Position numbers and translations under genes: made by a program
The notes under the pieces: generated by a model
Told to the model about the DNA's origin: nothing
Databases searched by the model: none
What the model saw: only the letters and a program-made list of their open reading frames with translations
Origin: Caenorhabditis elegans
Taxonomy: Eukaryota > Nematoda > Chromadorea > Rhabditida > Rhabditidae
NCBI RefSeq assembly: GCF_000002985.6
Contig: NC_003282.8
Location: 7,192,001 to 7,256,000 of the forward strand
Length of the DNA: 64,000 nucleotides
Direction of reading: 5' to 3'
Shown: positions 1 through 13,283 of the stretch, piece after piece
Numbering within the stretch: position 1 is the first letter of the stretch
How the letters are laid out: each line of letters begins with the position of its first letter

Positions 1-1519
1 TTGTCAAAGTGATTGATGTCGTTTGAGTTGCAAATTGTTTCAAATTGAAGGCTATTCTTGTTCAAATTTCGTGCTCAGAATGTCAATTGGGAACACCCAT
101 TAAAAAGTACAGCTGTGCTGCCCAAAATAACAAAAACGTTTTCTTTGGAAATTGAAACTAATAAAACGTTTCAATCAAGCATTTGAATCCTCAACTCACA
201 TCATTTATATATGCGCGGACCTACACCAAAGCAGATACATTATTCAAATGAATTCTCAATAGAGAATACTTTTAGTTTCATTATTTTTTTTCCGAGGATT
301 AAGCTTCTGACGTTTGATACGAGAGAAAAACTATTTTGAGTTAACAATAGGAAACTTCAGTAGGCGGAACAAGATTAGTGTCACGTATGTGATTTCAATA
401 TTCTGAAAATTTTTGTTCAAAAATCAAGAGGATTTAACTATTTCAAAAGAGCTATGTAATAAAATAAATTCAAACTAATCTTGAAGAGGCTTTTGAAGAA
501 CAATGAAGACGCTTGTAGATGCGGAGTTTGAAATAAAAATAATTTTGTTCGTTTCCACATTTCAATTCTAACTTGTCCTCTGAAGCGTGAATAACTCAAA
601 AATTATTTTCAGCAGTATAAAAAAGTTATAAGCTGAAAAATTGAAATAAAAATCAACACGCAAAGACGAGAAAGGAACATAATTTCAGCTTGAAAGTTCA
701 AATTATCTGAAAATTGGCAAGCTAAGCTTTTGTCGAATTTGAGCGGAAATTAAGGGTTTTGAGATGTGACGCAAATGAAAAAATGATTGATGAGCGATTA
801 GTTTTTTGGAAAGAAAAAACATTGAAATGAAAACTAACTGCAAAAATGTTTGATGAGAGAAGTCGGAAGTATTTTGAAAATCCAAGGGTTCAGTTATGAG
901 ATAGAAATATAACAACTAAATATTTCAAATTCTGGCTAACAGTAATTTTTTTAAGTCGCATACTTTTCATTAGCATTTTGTGTTAAAAATCTTAAGGGTA
1001 ACCAAAAACCTTGAAATCCAACAAAAAGCAAATGAATTAAATGTTATAACTATGTATTCCGCTAATAGAGAAATACCTGGGCTAGTAAATAATTGAATAA
1101 GACATAATGTTAACAAGAGTCTTTCATAGTCATAATTTATTTTTTCAATCAAGCCAAGAATCAAAGGCGAAAGCACCATAGTTCAAAGAAGTGCATCTAT
1201 TTTTTGATCACTCAATAGAACGTTCTGAACATCTACGTACTTACCTCCGATTTCAAAAAGTTGTAGACAGCTTTGACAAAAAGCCTGGCACCTTTTGTTA
1301 CGGCGTCAAAAAATATAATTCTGCTTCAAATTGAGATAAGCGATTTTAATCGAATACATAAATAAAATCAATTTTTATTTAGAAATAAAACGTTTTCAGT
1401 TTTTAAAAGAAATACTTAATGGTTCAATACAGGTTTCTTGAAAAAATTTTTTAAACCATTCTAAAGATTTTTAGAACAAAAATACAAAAGAACTCGACTC
1501 GTGTAAAAATCATTAATAA
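1..1519. other. AT-rich intergenic sequence
   Basis: No reading frame here has coding character or spliceable context. The tract lies downstream of the minus-strand bestrophin gene and probably contains its 3' UTR at the right edge. I see no repeat or RNA gene that I can support. Confidence 0.5.
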
Positions 1520-3682
1520 TTATTTTTTATTTGGTTTTTCTTCTTCCATATCAATTCTCATGTCTGCTCTCGGATCTTCATTTTCCTCGGTAACGAACTC
1601 AAGATCTGAAATAAAATATTTCATTGCTTCATCGCAAAACTAAAACAAACTGCTGAAAGCACTTTGCGTACTCTCTCCACCCGGTGATTTGACTGTTTGT
1701 CCTTTTGGATGTGAGATACTTCTACTGAAAGTTGGGTAATAAGGTTAGTTAAGCTGAATTAATCCAATTAATTACCCAAGCTTCAATCGAGTACTCAATC
1801 TACGGAATCTTCTTCGAATTGACGATTCTCTTCTCTGATCATTTGATCCTGAGGCTCCCGATGCAACACTGGTTTTGCTATCGACGTGAACCATTTTTGA
1901 TTTATCAGAGTCTGGTATCCTGAATTAAAACTAGTTTTATTTATAAATTTTCTTCAACTGAACTTACACAACATCAGCAGCAGAACCTTGAAGAATATGT
2001 GGATGCTCAGCAAGAACACTTGGGTACATTGGACCAAATTTGGGGTCCGAAAACTGATCAATATTCAGTATTGGGCATTCTGCATGGCTTTCATCTACAA
2101 TTTGCATTCCAGTCTGTAGAAAAGTTAGTTTTGAAGTTTTAATCGAATTGGAAATTCTCGAAGTACGTGTTTTTATTGGGTTTCTTGTCTTTAGTTAAAT
2201 AATAATTCTCACCTTGATGTTTTTATCAATGACCCAATTTCCCTCAAAATCGTCATCATCTTCACCGAACGGATTCAGAAGGGCTTCAGCTACCTAAAAA
2301 TATAAATTCAAGTATAATAAGGGATTCATGTTCTACATACTTTCATCCAGCCGAGATAAAGGAAAAACGATGTAGCAGGAATCAAGGGAATATGACGATA
2401 CCACTGAAAATAAGGAATAAATGTATGTACTCGGTTTCACTAATTAGTTCAGAACTCACCAAATATTCTTCAGTTTCCATTGGAATGTACTGTCTTGTGA
2501 ACAAAGTGAAGAAGAAATGAATTCGAACAGCAAGGAAAACGATCTTTAAATTTTAAACTTTTAATATTGGGAAACATTTTTTGACCAACCTGTGGATAAG
2601 AAATAGGAATTGGAACCCAGTCGAACTTACACAGATTTTCGAGTTGGGTTCGAAAATCTCGAATATTCTGAAATGCATTACCTATTAGAGTTGAACACTT
2701 CGATCACAATAAACTCACATTCAAAACATTATTGGTAGAAACGGGGGCTTCGATATATTTTTGCTTAAAATTTATTTATTTTTCTCAGGACACATCGCTC
2801 CCCACCTCTTGCATCCGCCATACAATTGAATTACACCAATTGATAGGTACCCAATACTTGTTATATCCAGTCTCAGTCTGTTCCAACTCATGAAGCTCAT
2901 TTTCAAAAATGAAACCTGCTTCCATCAAACTTTTCATGGTAGGAAACCGTCGACGAACTCTCATAGAAATGTCTCTGTACACCATTGCCTTGAAACATTT
3001 GAAAGTTTAACAAAACATGATGCATTGAAAAAAAAACCTGCGACAATACCAAATATCGAATAATAGATCTTCGTGCCAAACGAACATTGTCATCTGATCC
3101 ACGAATAATTGTAGAAACTGAGAGGGCAACACTTAAAATTGAAATAAATTGGCTTATAAGATGGAGATTACTTACGTTTCAATGAAACCAATATTTTGTA
3201 AAATAGTTTTCCATCGATCGACAACAATTGTAACAAAAAATCCGAGCATAAACTTTATATCAAGAATTCCGAGTTGATCATCTAGACGAGCGGCTTCTAT
3301 ACTTATTGCTCTGAAATCTTCAATCAATGCTTATTCCAGCTAAATGTCGGTAAAGATGTGACCAAGAAATTTTTGAATTTTTGAATTTTCGTAGGCGTTT
3401 TCCGGGCGAGATGCGGGGAAACAAGGGAATATGGGTGGTGGACAAGAGTCCCTCCGAGTCCACCTTTCCTTTGCGGTCATTTTTTTTCCAAAAAATAGCT
3501 TACGTCTTAGTTTCTGGAGAAAAAGATAAATTGATAATAAGTGCAATAGCTGTGTACAATCCAATCCATACAAGAAGCTCAGCCCACACAGCTTTTAAAA
3601 CTGATCCTTTCCATTTTTGAAGTAATTTTAAAAACGCCGAATATCGAGCAGATGAAACAGACAATGCATATGAAACTGTCAT
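1520..3682 (-). CDS. bestrophin-family anion channel
   Basis: Bestrophins are pentameric Ca2+-activated Cl- channels of the plasma membrane. The start ATG (3680-3682) opens with [17 protein letters not shown], the conserved bestrophin N-terminus, followed by a hydrophobic segment ending near FSPETKT with donor at 3504. The next exon (about 3176-3312) carries the second membrane segment ([14 protein letters not shown]). Later exons give [16 protein letters not shown], then [11 protein letters not shown] (about 2245-2275), the acidic Ca2+-binding clasp typical of the family. The last exon (1520-1607) ends EEEKPNKK and stops at 1520-1522. About a dozen exons with small introns. The C-terminal tail is Ser/Arg-rich and poorly conserved. 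The family call is firm; C. elegans has many paralogues, so I give no gene number. It is divergent from unc-8, with a 1.5-kb shared upstream region. Confidence 0.9.
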
Positions 3683-5152
3683 ATTTTTGAGAAATTAATT
3701 TTCGAATAAAATCACATTGAAGTCTTTCAAATTATTTATGTTTACAGCGAAACGATATTTTAGAAATAGAAAACAAGTGAAATGTTTTCGAACAATTGCA
3801 GATGAAATGTGTGCGATAAAAACTGTTGCTGAATGCGTCATTTACATAGTTCAGGGTATGCTCACCCGTTTTGGAATTGGAATATCATTATTCGGATGAT
3901 AAATAGTTGTGAAGTTCACGGCAAAGATCACGGAGGAATCGGGAAACCAGGTCACATATGGAGTTCTGAAAAGCTATCTGAAAATGAGATAATTCTCAGA
4001 AAAATGATCATGATCTAAATGATCAAACTTGTTGACATGAAAGAAACAAATTAATTTCGAGTTACCGAATTGCCATTTCAACTTTCTCCAATACCGTGTT
4101 TTTGCAGATGTACATTATTTTCGTTGTTCCTAATTTTTTTTTCCTGTTTCAGAGATCTATGTAATTTTTGATAGGTTGTCCTCATGTGCCACTTTGATTC
4201 AACTCTTTCAATTTTTTACCATTATTTGCTTTAAAACAATATATTGCCTTCCTTTTTCAACTTGTGATTCAAATTCTATGTCTTGTTTCTTGGATGCTCT
4301 AAATATCTGAAAACGTAATAAAACAGAAAAAGGTAATCCAACCCTTCTAACCTTTTTTCTCTATTCTTGCCACCCCAATTTTTTAGTCATTTCAATTGCT
4401 TTCCGGCATTTAGTGGCTGGACTCTCCCTTATGCTTCTTCTTCTTCTTCGAGACTCTTCGCAAAGACAAAATCCGGCCTGGAAATGGTCGTAGTGTCCAC
4501 CCGCATCATGATCTATTCACGAGAGAATGTAGAGTGGCCCTGAACGAGGAAAAGAACTGGAGAAATAGAAAAAATAAAGGATTAAATTGCTCTTTTTTTT
4601 GGAAGAAAAAGGAGGGGGTCTACGACGTCCGAGAAGTCATTGAGGTCGGCGCCAAAATTGCCACCTTCTAAAAAGGTTCCGAGCACTTTACATTCGTTCT
4701 AGTTTGGTACTACTTTGGTATTTTTGGTATTGCGTTGAGATTTTGCAGATAGTTGCAAAGTAAATAATTTATTCAATTTTCCAAAAAAAAATCATCATTC
4801 TTTGAAATAATGCAGCCCCTTAAAACTATTATTTCAAAAATAAAAATGAAAGCCTAATAAAAAAAATAACAATTAGAAAAATTAATCCAAAAGGTTGAAA
4901 TTGATACCGATTCAGGAAAATAACTAATCTCAGTGAATAAATTCCTTAATTTTTGAGCAAGATTCTCCTACACCCTCTTCTGCTTCTTCTTCAAAACTTT
5001 TCACCTTTATACCGGAAATAAGTCCAACATTTCTTCCAATACACAATGGAATGACCAACGACATTTTGAATGTTGCCTTATTCTTTTTCTGCCTACTTCT
5101 GCACCTTTCTCTCTTCTAAAAATTCTTATTGACATTTATTTTTCTATTTTAG
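3683..5152. promoter_or_regulatory. divergent upstream region of bestrophin and unc-8
   Basis: A 1.47-kb tract separates two divergently read starts and should hold both promoters. Short frames at 3717-4018 have no coding character. A CT-rich block lies near 4430-4460. No specific operator or TATA box can be supported. Confidence 0.4.
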
Positions 5153-8100
5153 ATGAGCGCAAGGAGTAGTGGAAGTATGAGTACAGCATCACGAATGGTA
5201 AGATTATTTTGAAATAAATATTTTGAATTAGTTTTGAGAATTTTGTTTCTGGATTGAAACGGTAGTTATAAGTTTTGTGTCCCCATAGAAGTTTTAAATT
5301 TTAAAAATTAAGTTTTAATCCAGATACAGTAAATTCATTTGAAACAATATAGAAACTCTGTAGTTTTTTCTTTAAAAAGTTTACAGACAAAAGGATCTCC
5401 AGAAAGACTTGTATCGGCCACATCAGAGAGTAAAGTGAGTTAATACTAGTGTCAAGTGAATACTCAAATCAAATTTTATTACTGTTTTCCGAATTTCATA
5501 AAGCTTTATGGAATATCATAAACTTGATGAATCCCCATATCCCCATGGAAGGCTTTTCTTTTTTCATTTATACCAATGATTTCTCCAATTCTAAAACATC
5601 GCACTCATCTCTGTCGGCGACCCTGTTGTTATAAACTTATTGAGAATGAAGAAGAATTTGAATTTGATGAGGTGAGAATGAAAACTTGAACAGATTTTCA
5701 TAAACTATATCTTTTGAAAATTGTTTCCAATTAAAACAAATACAAATTTTTAAAAGTATTACAAATGAAAAGAAGTGTACTGGAATTTCAGTACAAGTTC
5801 ATAAATGAATAATGGGTTATTCAAATAGTGTAGGAAAGTTAAGAAGCGCATTTAAATACCCGTTTTGCCTTATTGAAGTAACTAAATATATGTATTAAAA
5901 TTAATACAGTTGCGACTTCATAAAGTGTATTCAAATAAATTTTGCAAAATTATTAGAATAACCACATGAAGAACGTCAAAGTTCAATATCAGTTGCTTTA
6001 CTCGAATCATTAATCATAAAATTTAATTTATCCTGTTCTAGTAACAGGTATAGGCACACTACAGGCAGACATTTTGTGCCTTCCTAGAAAAAGCCTGAAT
6101 ATTTGTTTGAGTTCTTTTTTTTTCAAAATTTATTCACCGTATACTAAAACCAAAAACGGAAAACAAATTTAAAAACTTCAAGTCAAAAGCTGATAAAATT
6201 GGGAGCATTTCCGGTAGTTTGAACTTCTAAAAACTACACTTTTCGATCTTTTATTTTCAAAGTCTCTTCTGAATTTCTGTAGTAAGAAGATGTCCAACAG
6301 AGACGTCAACAATATACATCTAATTGCGGATGGGCTCTCAGAGCAACAAAAAGATAGATGACTCTCTTCCAATCCCCTCGTCTACTTTTCGTCTCTTGTC
6401 AAAATTTTGAATCCGTTAGTCTGTGCACTTTATGATTCCAAAATATACATTTCCACGTCGCAAGGATGCAATTCGGCACAAAATTCGAAAAAATGTCACC
6501 TTTGCTGACGTGGAACTTGATATGTGTCAGGTAACTTCTATTTTCAGTCATACTATTGGTAAATGTAAATTCTTTTTCCAAACAATAACCAAAAATTATC
6601 CCAAAACCAATAACCACTTTTAATCCAAAAATAGGAACCTTGGTAATAAATTTCCCAATTGGGAGTTCCCCGAAGTGAAGCTAATCGCAGATTCGTGTAA
6701 AACCCCCGTCTTTTGACAAAAAACCAAGAAGGAAATCGCGGCAAGACCAAAAAAAGAATGAAGAGTAATACGACATGCAATGATCCCAAGAGAGGCCAAT
6801 TGTCTTTCAGTTGATCCCTCAGGAAGAGGACTTTCCTTTTTCAAAATGTGTCCCAAGCTTTTGTTTCATGTCACACAATTTTTGAAGTTGACACTATTTT
6901 CAGTTCAAGGTGGTACACAATTTTATGTTTAAAAAATAAAGTTAAGTTCTGGTTAGGAACAGTATTAATTTTTGTTATAGAATTGAATTTAAAACATCTT
7001 TAAAATTATTTAAATTGTCGTTTATTTTGTTTTCAGAGCAACACATTTCTACATTTATTGAATCTATCTGTTTCAAAATTTTAATAATTCACACTATTAT
7101 TTTAGAGTAATAGATAAAGTTTAAACCCTAAATTTATTTGACTATTATTTTTTATAGCTCCCGCCTTTTTTTCGTTTAATACATACAATTTTATTAAAAT
7201 GAACCCTGTTTGATGAATTCTTCTCTACTCGGTCCTTTATGAAATTAGCATATCCTCCTGATCCACCCAAAAGAATGTCAACTGAATAATAGGAGAAAAA
7301 GATAAAAGAGAGTAGATTTGAACATTTGAAACCAAGATTCCCATTTAGATAAGCTTATATTGTGGGGACTCCGGGGCCACACGGCGTCCTAATACAAGCT
7401 TTTCAAGAGCTTGCTCTCATTTTTTCTCAACAATATTGTTTAGTATCTTCAAAAGTTTTGCATAAGCATGCTACAGTTGAAGACATTCCAGCTTTTCACT
7501 ATGAAATATTTCCTTCATATTTTTATTGCAGAGACTCGTCCATGAACCAGAATCAATGGAGAGCAGGTCAAGTCCATATATTAGACCATCTCCATACGCT
7601 GGAGGAGTTCATCCACACTTTGAAGAGGAAGATGACAGGTCAAAAGTGAGTTTTATTCAAAGCTACGTTTTCAAACTTTTGTTTCATTTTTTCGTTCTTA
7701 CCGAGATTTTTTTGATTCAAAATTGCGGGTTGTCATCGAAATAAGAAAGGAAAATACAACAGATATTAAGTTTTGCTTCGCCTATTCTTTAAAAAAAATT
7801 ATCGTTGTTATTTTGAGCATTAGGAAGATGTTATGAATCAAAAGATGTTACATTTTTGAGCATTATCAGAATGTCGTCCATTTCTCATTTTACTAGTGGA
7901 ACACGACGCAATTCGTTCTTAAAAGTATAACTTTACACATATTTTTCTATTAAATTATTTTTGTCATGTTTCTAATATACGAAGTTGCCAAGGTTTTCAG
8001 TGGTTTATTTAGTAAATGGGGCCCTAATAATTTCGAATCTTCGGTGATCACAATAAAATTGTTTTCAAAAATATAGGATCAATGAAAATTATTTTACTAT

Positions 8101-11100
8101 TGTATACTCTTTGCTTGAATTTGAATGATGTTTCCAAAACATTTCAACTCATTTTTTCAGCTTCATGCATCAGCTCTCTACTCGGAACGCCGAACGTCAT
8201 CCCGGAAATCGTTAAGATCACAAAAAATAGACTATCACACAACAACAATAAAATCCCTTTGGTTTGATTTTTGTGCCAGAACTTCTTCCCATGGAATACC
8301 ATATGTTGCGTACGGTTTTTTTTTCATTTTGTATTTATCTGAAAATGCTTATTTTGCAGAACATCTTCATTTTTTGGCCGATATGTATGGGCGGCACTCT
8401 TCATGTGCATGTTAATGGCATTCTTATTACAAACCTATTGGACAATGTCAGAATATTTGCAGTATAGGACAATTATTGAAATGCAGTTGCAGTTTGAAGC
8501 TGGTAAATTAATCAACATTTATTTATCTAAAATAATTTATTTTCAGCTGCATTTCCCGCTGCAACAGTTTGCAATTTGAATGCTTTCAAATATAGCGAGC
8601 TCACGCAGTATGAAGAAATTAAAGAGGGTGTAAGTTTTCATATAAAATTATTGGAATTTCTGAAAATCTGAATTTGGTGTTTCAGTTTGACTATTGGGAA
8701 CGGGTGATAAATGCTCGAATGATGAGTGACAGTATGAAGCCAGGAGGTGATATTCTAGAAGCAATCAGTGTCAGGAAGTAAGTGATAAGATGTACACAAC
8801 GTAAACTTGTAAAATATTTCCAGAAAGCGATCAAAAAGTCGAGATCAATTACTTTTTCCAATTGATGACGAAGACTTAGAGGGTGCAGTGTATCAGCCAG
8901 TCTTTGTGAGATGCACCTGTATGAATATGGAACAATGTGTACCAAATAGGAATCCTTTAGAGGTTGGAATATTTATTTGAAAACAGCTTGCAAATCAAGT
9001 TGAAATTTGCTAGATGACTTTTATTTAAAAATGTATAATTTTTCAGGTTAACGCCTCAATTTGTATGTGCTTTGAAGACGTGACACGTGGCTTAATCTGG
9101 CCATGCTACCCAACTTCCGTATGGACTGTAAAAGTATGATAACTCTCCGTTTATCATTTCTAATTTTAGTTTTAGAAATGTTCTGGTTGTTCAATTTCCA
9201 ATACTTGTCCTGACCCGGATGGTCCTAATGCTTCAAAGCAAATCGCAAAACATAACAGTCCACTTCCATGTCTTTGCCAATCAATTTCTCATCATTGTAT
9301 GGTACATCCAAAGGTTAGTTTGAAACTTTTTTCCGAATTAAATTGACAAAATCTTAGGACGAAATCCGATGGTGGAACCCAAACAATTATACAGTTTATT
9401 CTGTAACTGAACCACCGACCACAGAAATAACTGAAACCGAAGAAGCTTTTGGATTGAGCGTAAGACATTTCTCAATGGAATATTCTATTCATAGGATAAT
9501 TTTCAGGACCTCAAAGATGCGGGAGCCATCACAACTCAAACAAAAGAAAATTTAATTTTCTTAGTGGCTGCTTTACCCCGTGAAACAAGAAGGAACCTGT
9601 CATACACCCTCAATGAGTTTGTTCTTCGATGTTCGTTTAATTCGAAGGATTGTAGTATGGAGCGGTAAGTGTTTTCTTTTAAATGTCATGTAAATCTTGA
9701 AATTGAAGTGACTTTAAACTTCACGTTGATCCTGAATACGGCAATTGCTACACATTTAACTTCAATGATTCGGTGGAGTTGAAAAACAGTAGAGCTGGTC
9801 CCATGTATGGTAAGTTTTTCAAAAGCTTGTGTTTTCAATGCATTAGATAACCAAACAATTTATTGTTTAAAGGTCTCCGTCTATTATTAAACGTGCATCA
9901 AAGCGATTACATGCCAACAACAGAAGCAGCAGGTGTTCGATTAGTTGTCCATGAACAAGATCAAGAACCGTTCCCTGATACATTTGGATACAGTGCTCCA
10001 ACTGGATTCATTTCTTCATTTGGTCTTAAAACGGTATTTAAATACTCTTGAGAATCTGTTTGCAGAGTTCGATTTCAGAAAGAACTACATCGTCTCAGTG
10101 CTCCATGGGGGAATTGCAGTGACACATTCCGACCGGTTCCATACATTTACAACGAACACTATTCTCCTGAAGTATGTAACATTTCCCATTCTTAATCAAA
10201 CATTTATATTTTTAGGGTTGCCATCGAAATTGTTTCCAATTGAAAGTACTTGAAATATGTGGATGTGGAGATCCAAGATTCCCTCTACCATCTGAAGAGC
10301 ATAGACATTGTAATGCGAAGTCAAAAATTGATCGTTAGTTTTTTTCATTAAAACATTAAGAAAATTAGAAATAATTTCGGCGAAACAGAAAAGTTATAAA
10401 TAGCATTTTATTAACTAAAAAATCTACTGATTCTACAGTGAGCATCTCTCCTCCATATTTTTTCGCTTTCTTACCAGTTACCCAGAAGACGCCTTAAAAA
10501 GGAGAAAATCACAGAAACATAACCCAAGAGGCACCCAGCCAAGCACCAACTGAGCGGAGTGCCAAATGGGAACACATAAGTTGCACAAGTTTTGGAACTT
10601 TTCCTCATTATCGAATTTACCACAATGAAGAAAAAGTCAAATATTGAATCCTTGAATACTTCAATTTTGTAGAAACATGTTTTTTTCAAAAAATGTATTT
10701 TTCAGGTCAATGTTTATCAAACCTAACAAGTGACTCTGGAGGTTACCACCATCTACACGAACAATGTGAATGTCGTCAGCCATGTCATGAAAAAGTATTT
10801 GAGACTGCTTACTCTGCATCTGCATGGCCCAGTCAAAATTTCAAAATTGGTTGGTTTTTCTATGACTCATATCTTTCTCTACCACATAATTTCAGGTACC
10901 GACTGCCCCGCCGTATCAGATATTTTCAACGACACTGAAGCTTGTACCGAATATTATCGTCAAAACACTGCTTACATTGAAATTTACTACGAACAATTGA
11001 ATTTCGAATCGCTGAAAGAAACCGCCGGTTACACGGTCAGTACTAGTACTTTTAAAATTCATGTTTTATGAAACTTTCGGAGAAAAAACGAAATAATCGG

Positions 11101-11498
11101 ATTATTTATATCAATAGTTCAAACTTCATAGAATTATCTATTCAAAGATCAGCTACATTTGAATATTTCAGCTCGTCAATCTTTTCTCAGATTTTGGAGG
11201 TAATATTGGATTATGGATTGGATTTTCAGTCATTACGTTTGCTGAATTTGCAGAACTTTTCTGCGAGGTTGGAAGAAACTTATTAGATAGTTTGACGCAA
11301 AAGAATATTGAATTACAGATCTGCAAACTAATGTATTTCAAAGGAATAGTCTATGTACAGAAAAAGATGCAAGGAAAAGAATACACATCATCTTCATTAA
11401 TGCACATTGATTTTCTTCAACGATCGCCTAAAAAAAGCCAACCAGGAGAAGATGAAGTTTCAACAAATGAATCAACAAAGGAGTTAATGAGCAAATAG
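5153..11498 (+). CDS. unc-8: degenerin / DEG-ENaC cation channel subunit UNC-8
   Basis: Amiloride-type Na+ channel subunit; UNC-8 acts in motor neurons in locomotion and synapse remodelling. I assembled exons 5153-5197, 5387-5434, 7532-7645, 8161-8309, 8360-8502, 8547-8629, 8686-8777, 8824-8962, 9047-9133, 9176-9313, 9358-9459, 9507-9664, 9709-9809, 9873-10033, 10079-10171, 10216-10333, 10706-10849, 10896-11035 and 11172-11498. They sum to 2382 nt (793 codons plus stop) with all phases matching. Family marks: SSHGIPYVA gating motif before TM1 ([18 protein letters not shown]), [10 protein letters not shown] after TM1, [17 protein letters not shown], Cys-rich extracellular loop, [18 protein letters not shown], then [13 protein letters not shown] leading into TM2. 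The start lies two bases after an AG that could be a trans-splice acceptor. The 48-nt second exon is in phase and could be skipped. Confidence 0.93.
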
Positions 11499-11641
11499 TT
11501 ACAATAAAAATTCCACTAAATTTCTATCAGTTTTTGATGTCGGGTAAATTATATTTTAGACTTTTGTAAATTGTTGTCTTTCTTTTTTGAGCATTTTTTA
11601 TGACTGACATTTGAATAGCAGAAACTTTTTTGTATAGGATG

Positions 11642-11647
11642 AATAAA
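11642..11647 (+). terminator. poly(A) signal of unc-8
   Basis: An AATAAA hexamer lies 144 nt after the unc-8 stop codon, in T-rich sequence suited to a worm 3' end. Confidence 0.6.
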
Positions 11648-12174
11648 TATTTAAAAGATATTAATGTCTTTAATTATGCTAAATCATAAAAAAAAGAGGA
11701 TATCATGCAAAAAAGGTTGAAACATTTGCTCGGAACAAATTAGATTCTTTTAATTTGAAAAATTATTTCATAACAGTCTGTTTAAACTTTATAAATTCTT
11801 GATAATTCGACAGGGGGCGAAAATTTAGAAATCTTTAGAAAAATATTATGGATTTTAGAAGAAGCGGGCTGAAAGAATTCGGAGATGTTTAAAAAATTTG
11901 AAGAATTTTGTTCCGGAATAATAAATATTTTTAAACGATTGTTTTGAAAAAAACGTGAACTGAAATTATCTTAAAGAATTATTTACTATCGAAAAAATCA
12001 ATTCGTGGCAACGAATTTTTTAAACATAAAAAATTTACTAGAACAAAGTTTATTTCCTAATCTTTTCGGCAACAAATAGTGATTTCGATCAAAACTATCA
12101 CAGGTAAATTCGATTTTTGAACGGCTATAGCTTCATGAACTTCAAAAAAACGCAAAAATAATTCAGAAATCAAA
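11648..12174. other. intergenic region upstream of the BTB-like gene
   Basis: About 530 bp of AT-rich sequence between unc-8 and the next plus-strand gene. No frame or repeat supports a feature. It presumably contains the promoter of the BTB-like gene. Confidence 0.4.
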
Positions 12175-13259
12175 ATGAGCGACATTTCTATGAAAATTCC
12201 GGCAGTTAACAAACTTTTGAACCTACCAGAAGATTCAGAAATCGGAAAGAAAGTTCGAATTTCCATTCGTGACATTCATGGACTCTATTGGACTGGATTT
12301 TGGACGATTTTGAACACAATCCAAGGAAGATTTGAAATAAAATGTGAGGAGGATAGTATGTGTCGTTGGAAATTCTTGGCTCAGGTGGAGCTTCAGTTTA
12401 CTGGGGAAGGACAGACTCCAGATGTCAACATCAATAAGGAAATTGAGTTCTCTCAAAAGATGAAGATATTCACATTCGATCCAATTGATCAGGGACGCAG
12501 ATACAATAAAGTTAATTTGAAAATTACTCGAAAGTCATCCGTTGGAGTTGATGTCGTTAATTTCATCGATTTTGAAAAGAAGAGCAATTTGCTGGATGCC
12601 CTCATTCGATCGGAAGATGGAAGCAAAATGGTGTATGCCAATTCTGGAGTATGTTAATTTGAGTAATGTTTCGGATACACATCTCATTTTTTAGATACTC
12701 GCTTTGAATTCCCCGATTCTCAAACAAAAGTTGGAGAAAGACAAGTTAGCTGAAATTATAATGCCATCTGAATTGTTTGTTTCAATTGAAAAACTGATGA
12801 ACTTTCTCCATCCTCCTTTCAAAATGGAACGGGAAAGTGGTAAGATTACAACTAAATACTGAATTTCAATATTCTGAATTTTCAGTTGAAGAAGTTCTGG
12901 ATCTTGCTTCAAAATGGGAAATGAAGTCGGTTCTCGCAAAATACGAGCAATTCCTTATCAGAACACGTTCGTACGGCCAAGAAGCTTCCATTAAGAATGT
13001 TAAATTAGCGGATAAGTTCAAGATGAAATCTCTTTTTGTCAGTTCTACAAATTATATTATCGTGTAATGTTTTGTGTTACAGGAAGACGTTCTCTATAGC
13101 GAAGAAATTGATGTGTATACTTTCCTTGATGGAAATGATTATAGCTCTTGGATTCGTGCAGCAATGTTTGATTTTGTTCTTGAAATGAAGAATAGTTCTA
13201 CTAGTATTGATGATGAAGATGATACAATGAGCACTTATGATAACTTAGCACTTGATTAA
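12175..13259 (+). CDS. BTB/POZ-like domain protein, nematode-expanded type
   Basis: Four exons: 12175-12648, 12695-12839, 12886-13037 and 13083-13259. They total 948 nt and encode 315 aa. The N-terminal 150 residues are a beta-rich region of the kind found ahead of the BTB fold in worm BTB proteins (WTGFWTILNTIQGRFEI). Residues about 155-255 read like a divergent BTB domain: SKMVYANSGILALNSPIL, then HPPFKMERESVEEVLDLASKW and YEQFLI. BTB proteins often dimerise and act as Cullin-3 substrate adaptors; that role is inferred, not shown. The C-terminus is acidic (DDEDD). The exon phases fit exactly. I am unsure whether the N-terminal half is a degenerate MATH domain. Confidence 0.75.
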
Positions 13260-13277
13260 ATGCAAATTTATGACATA

Positions 13278-13283
13278 AATAAA
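13278..13283 (+). terminator. poly(A) signal of the BTB-like gene
   Basis: An AATAAA hexamer lies 18 nt after the stop codon, implying a very short 3' UTR. Confidence 0.5.

Noticed and set aside
3381-3620. Plus-strand frame opposite the bestrophin first exon
   Set aside because: Shadow of the bestrophin coding exon and intron; no independent evidence.
4141-4160. CTGTTTCA core like the 21U-RNA (Ruby) promoter motif, also at about 14209
   Set aside because: Eight bases occur by chance at this density; spacing to a YRNT start could not be judged without small-RNA data.
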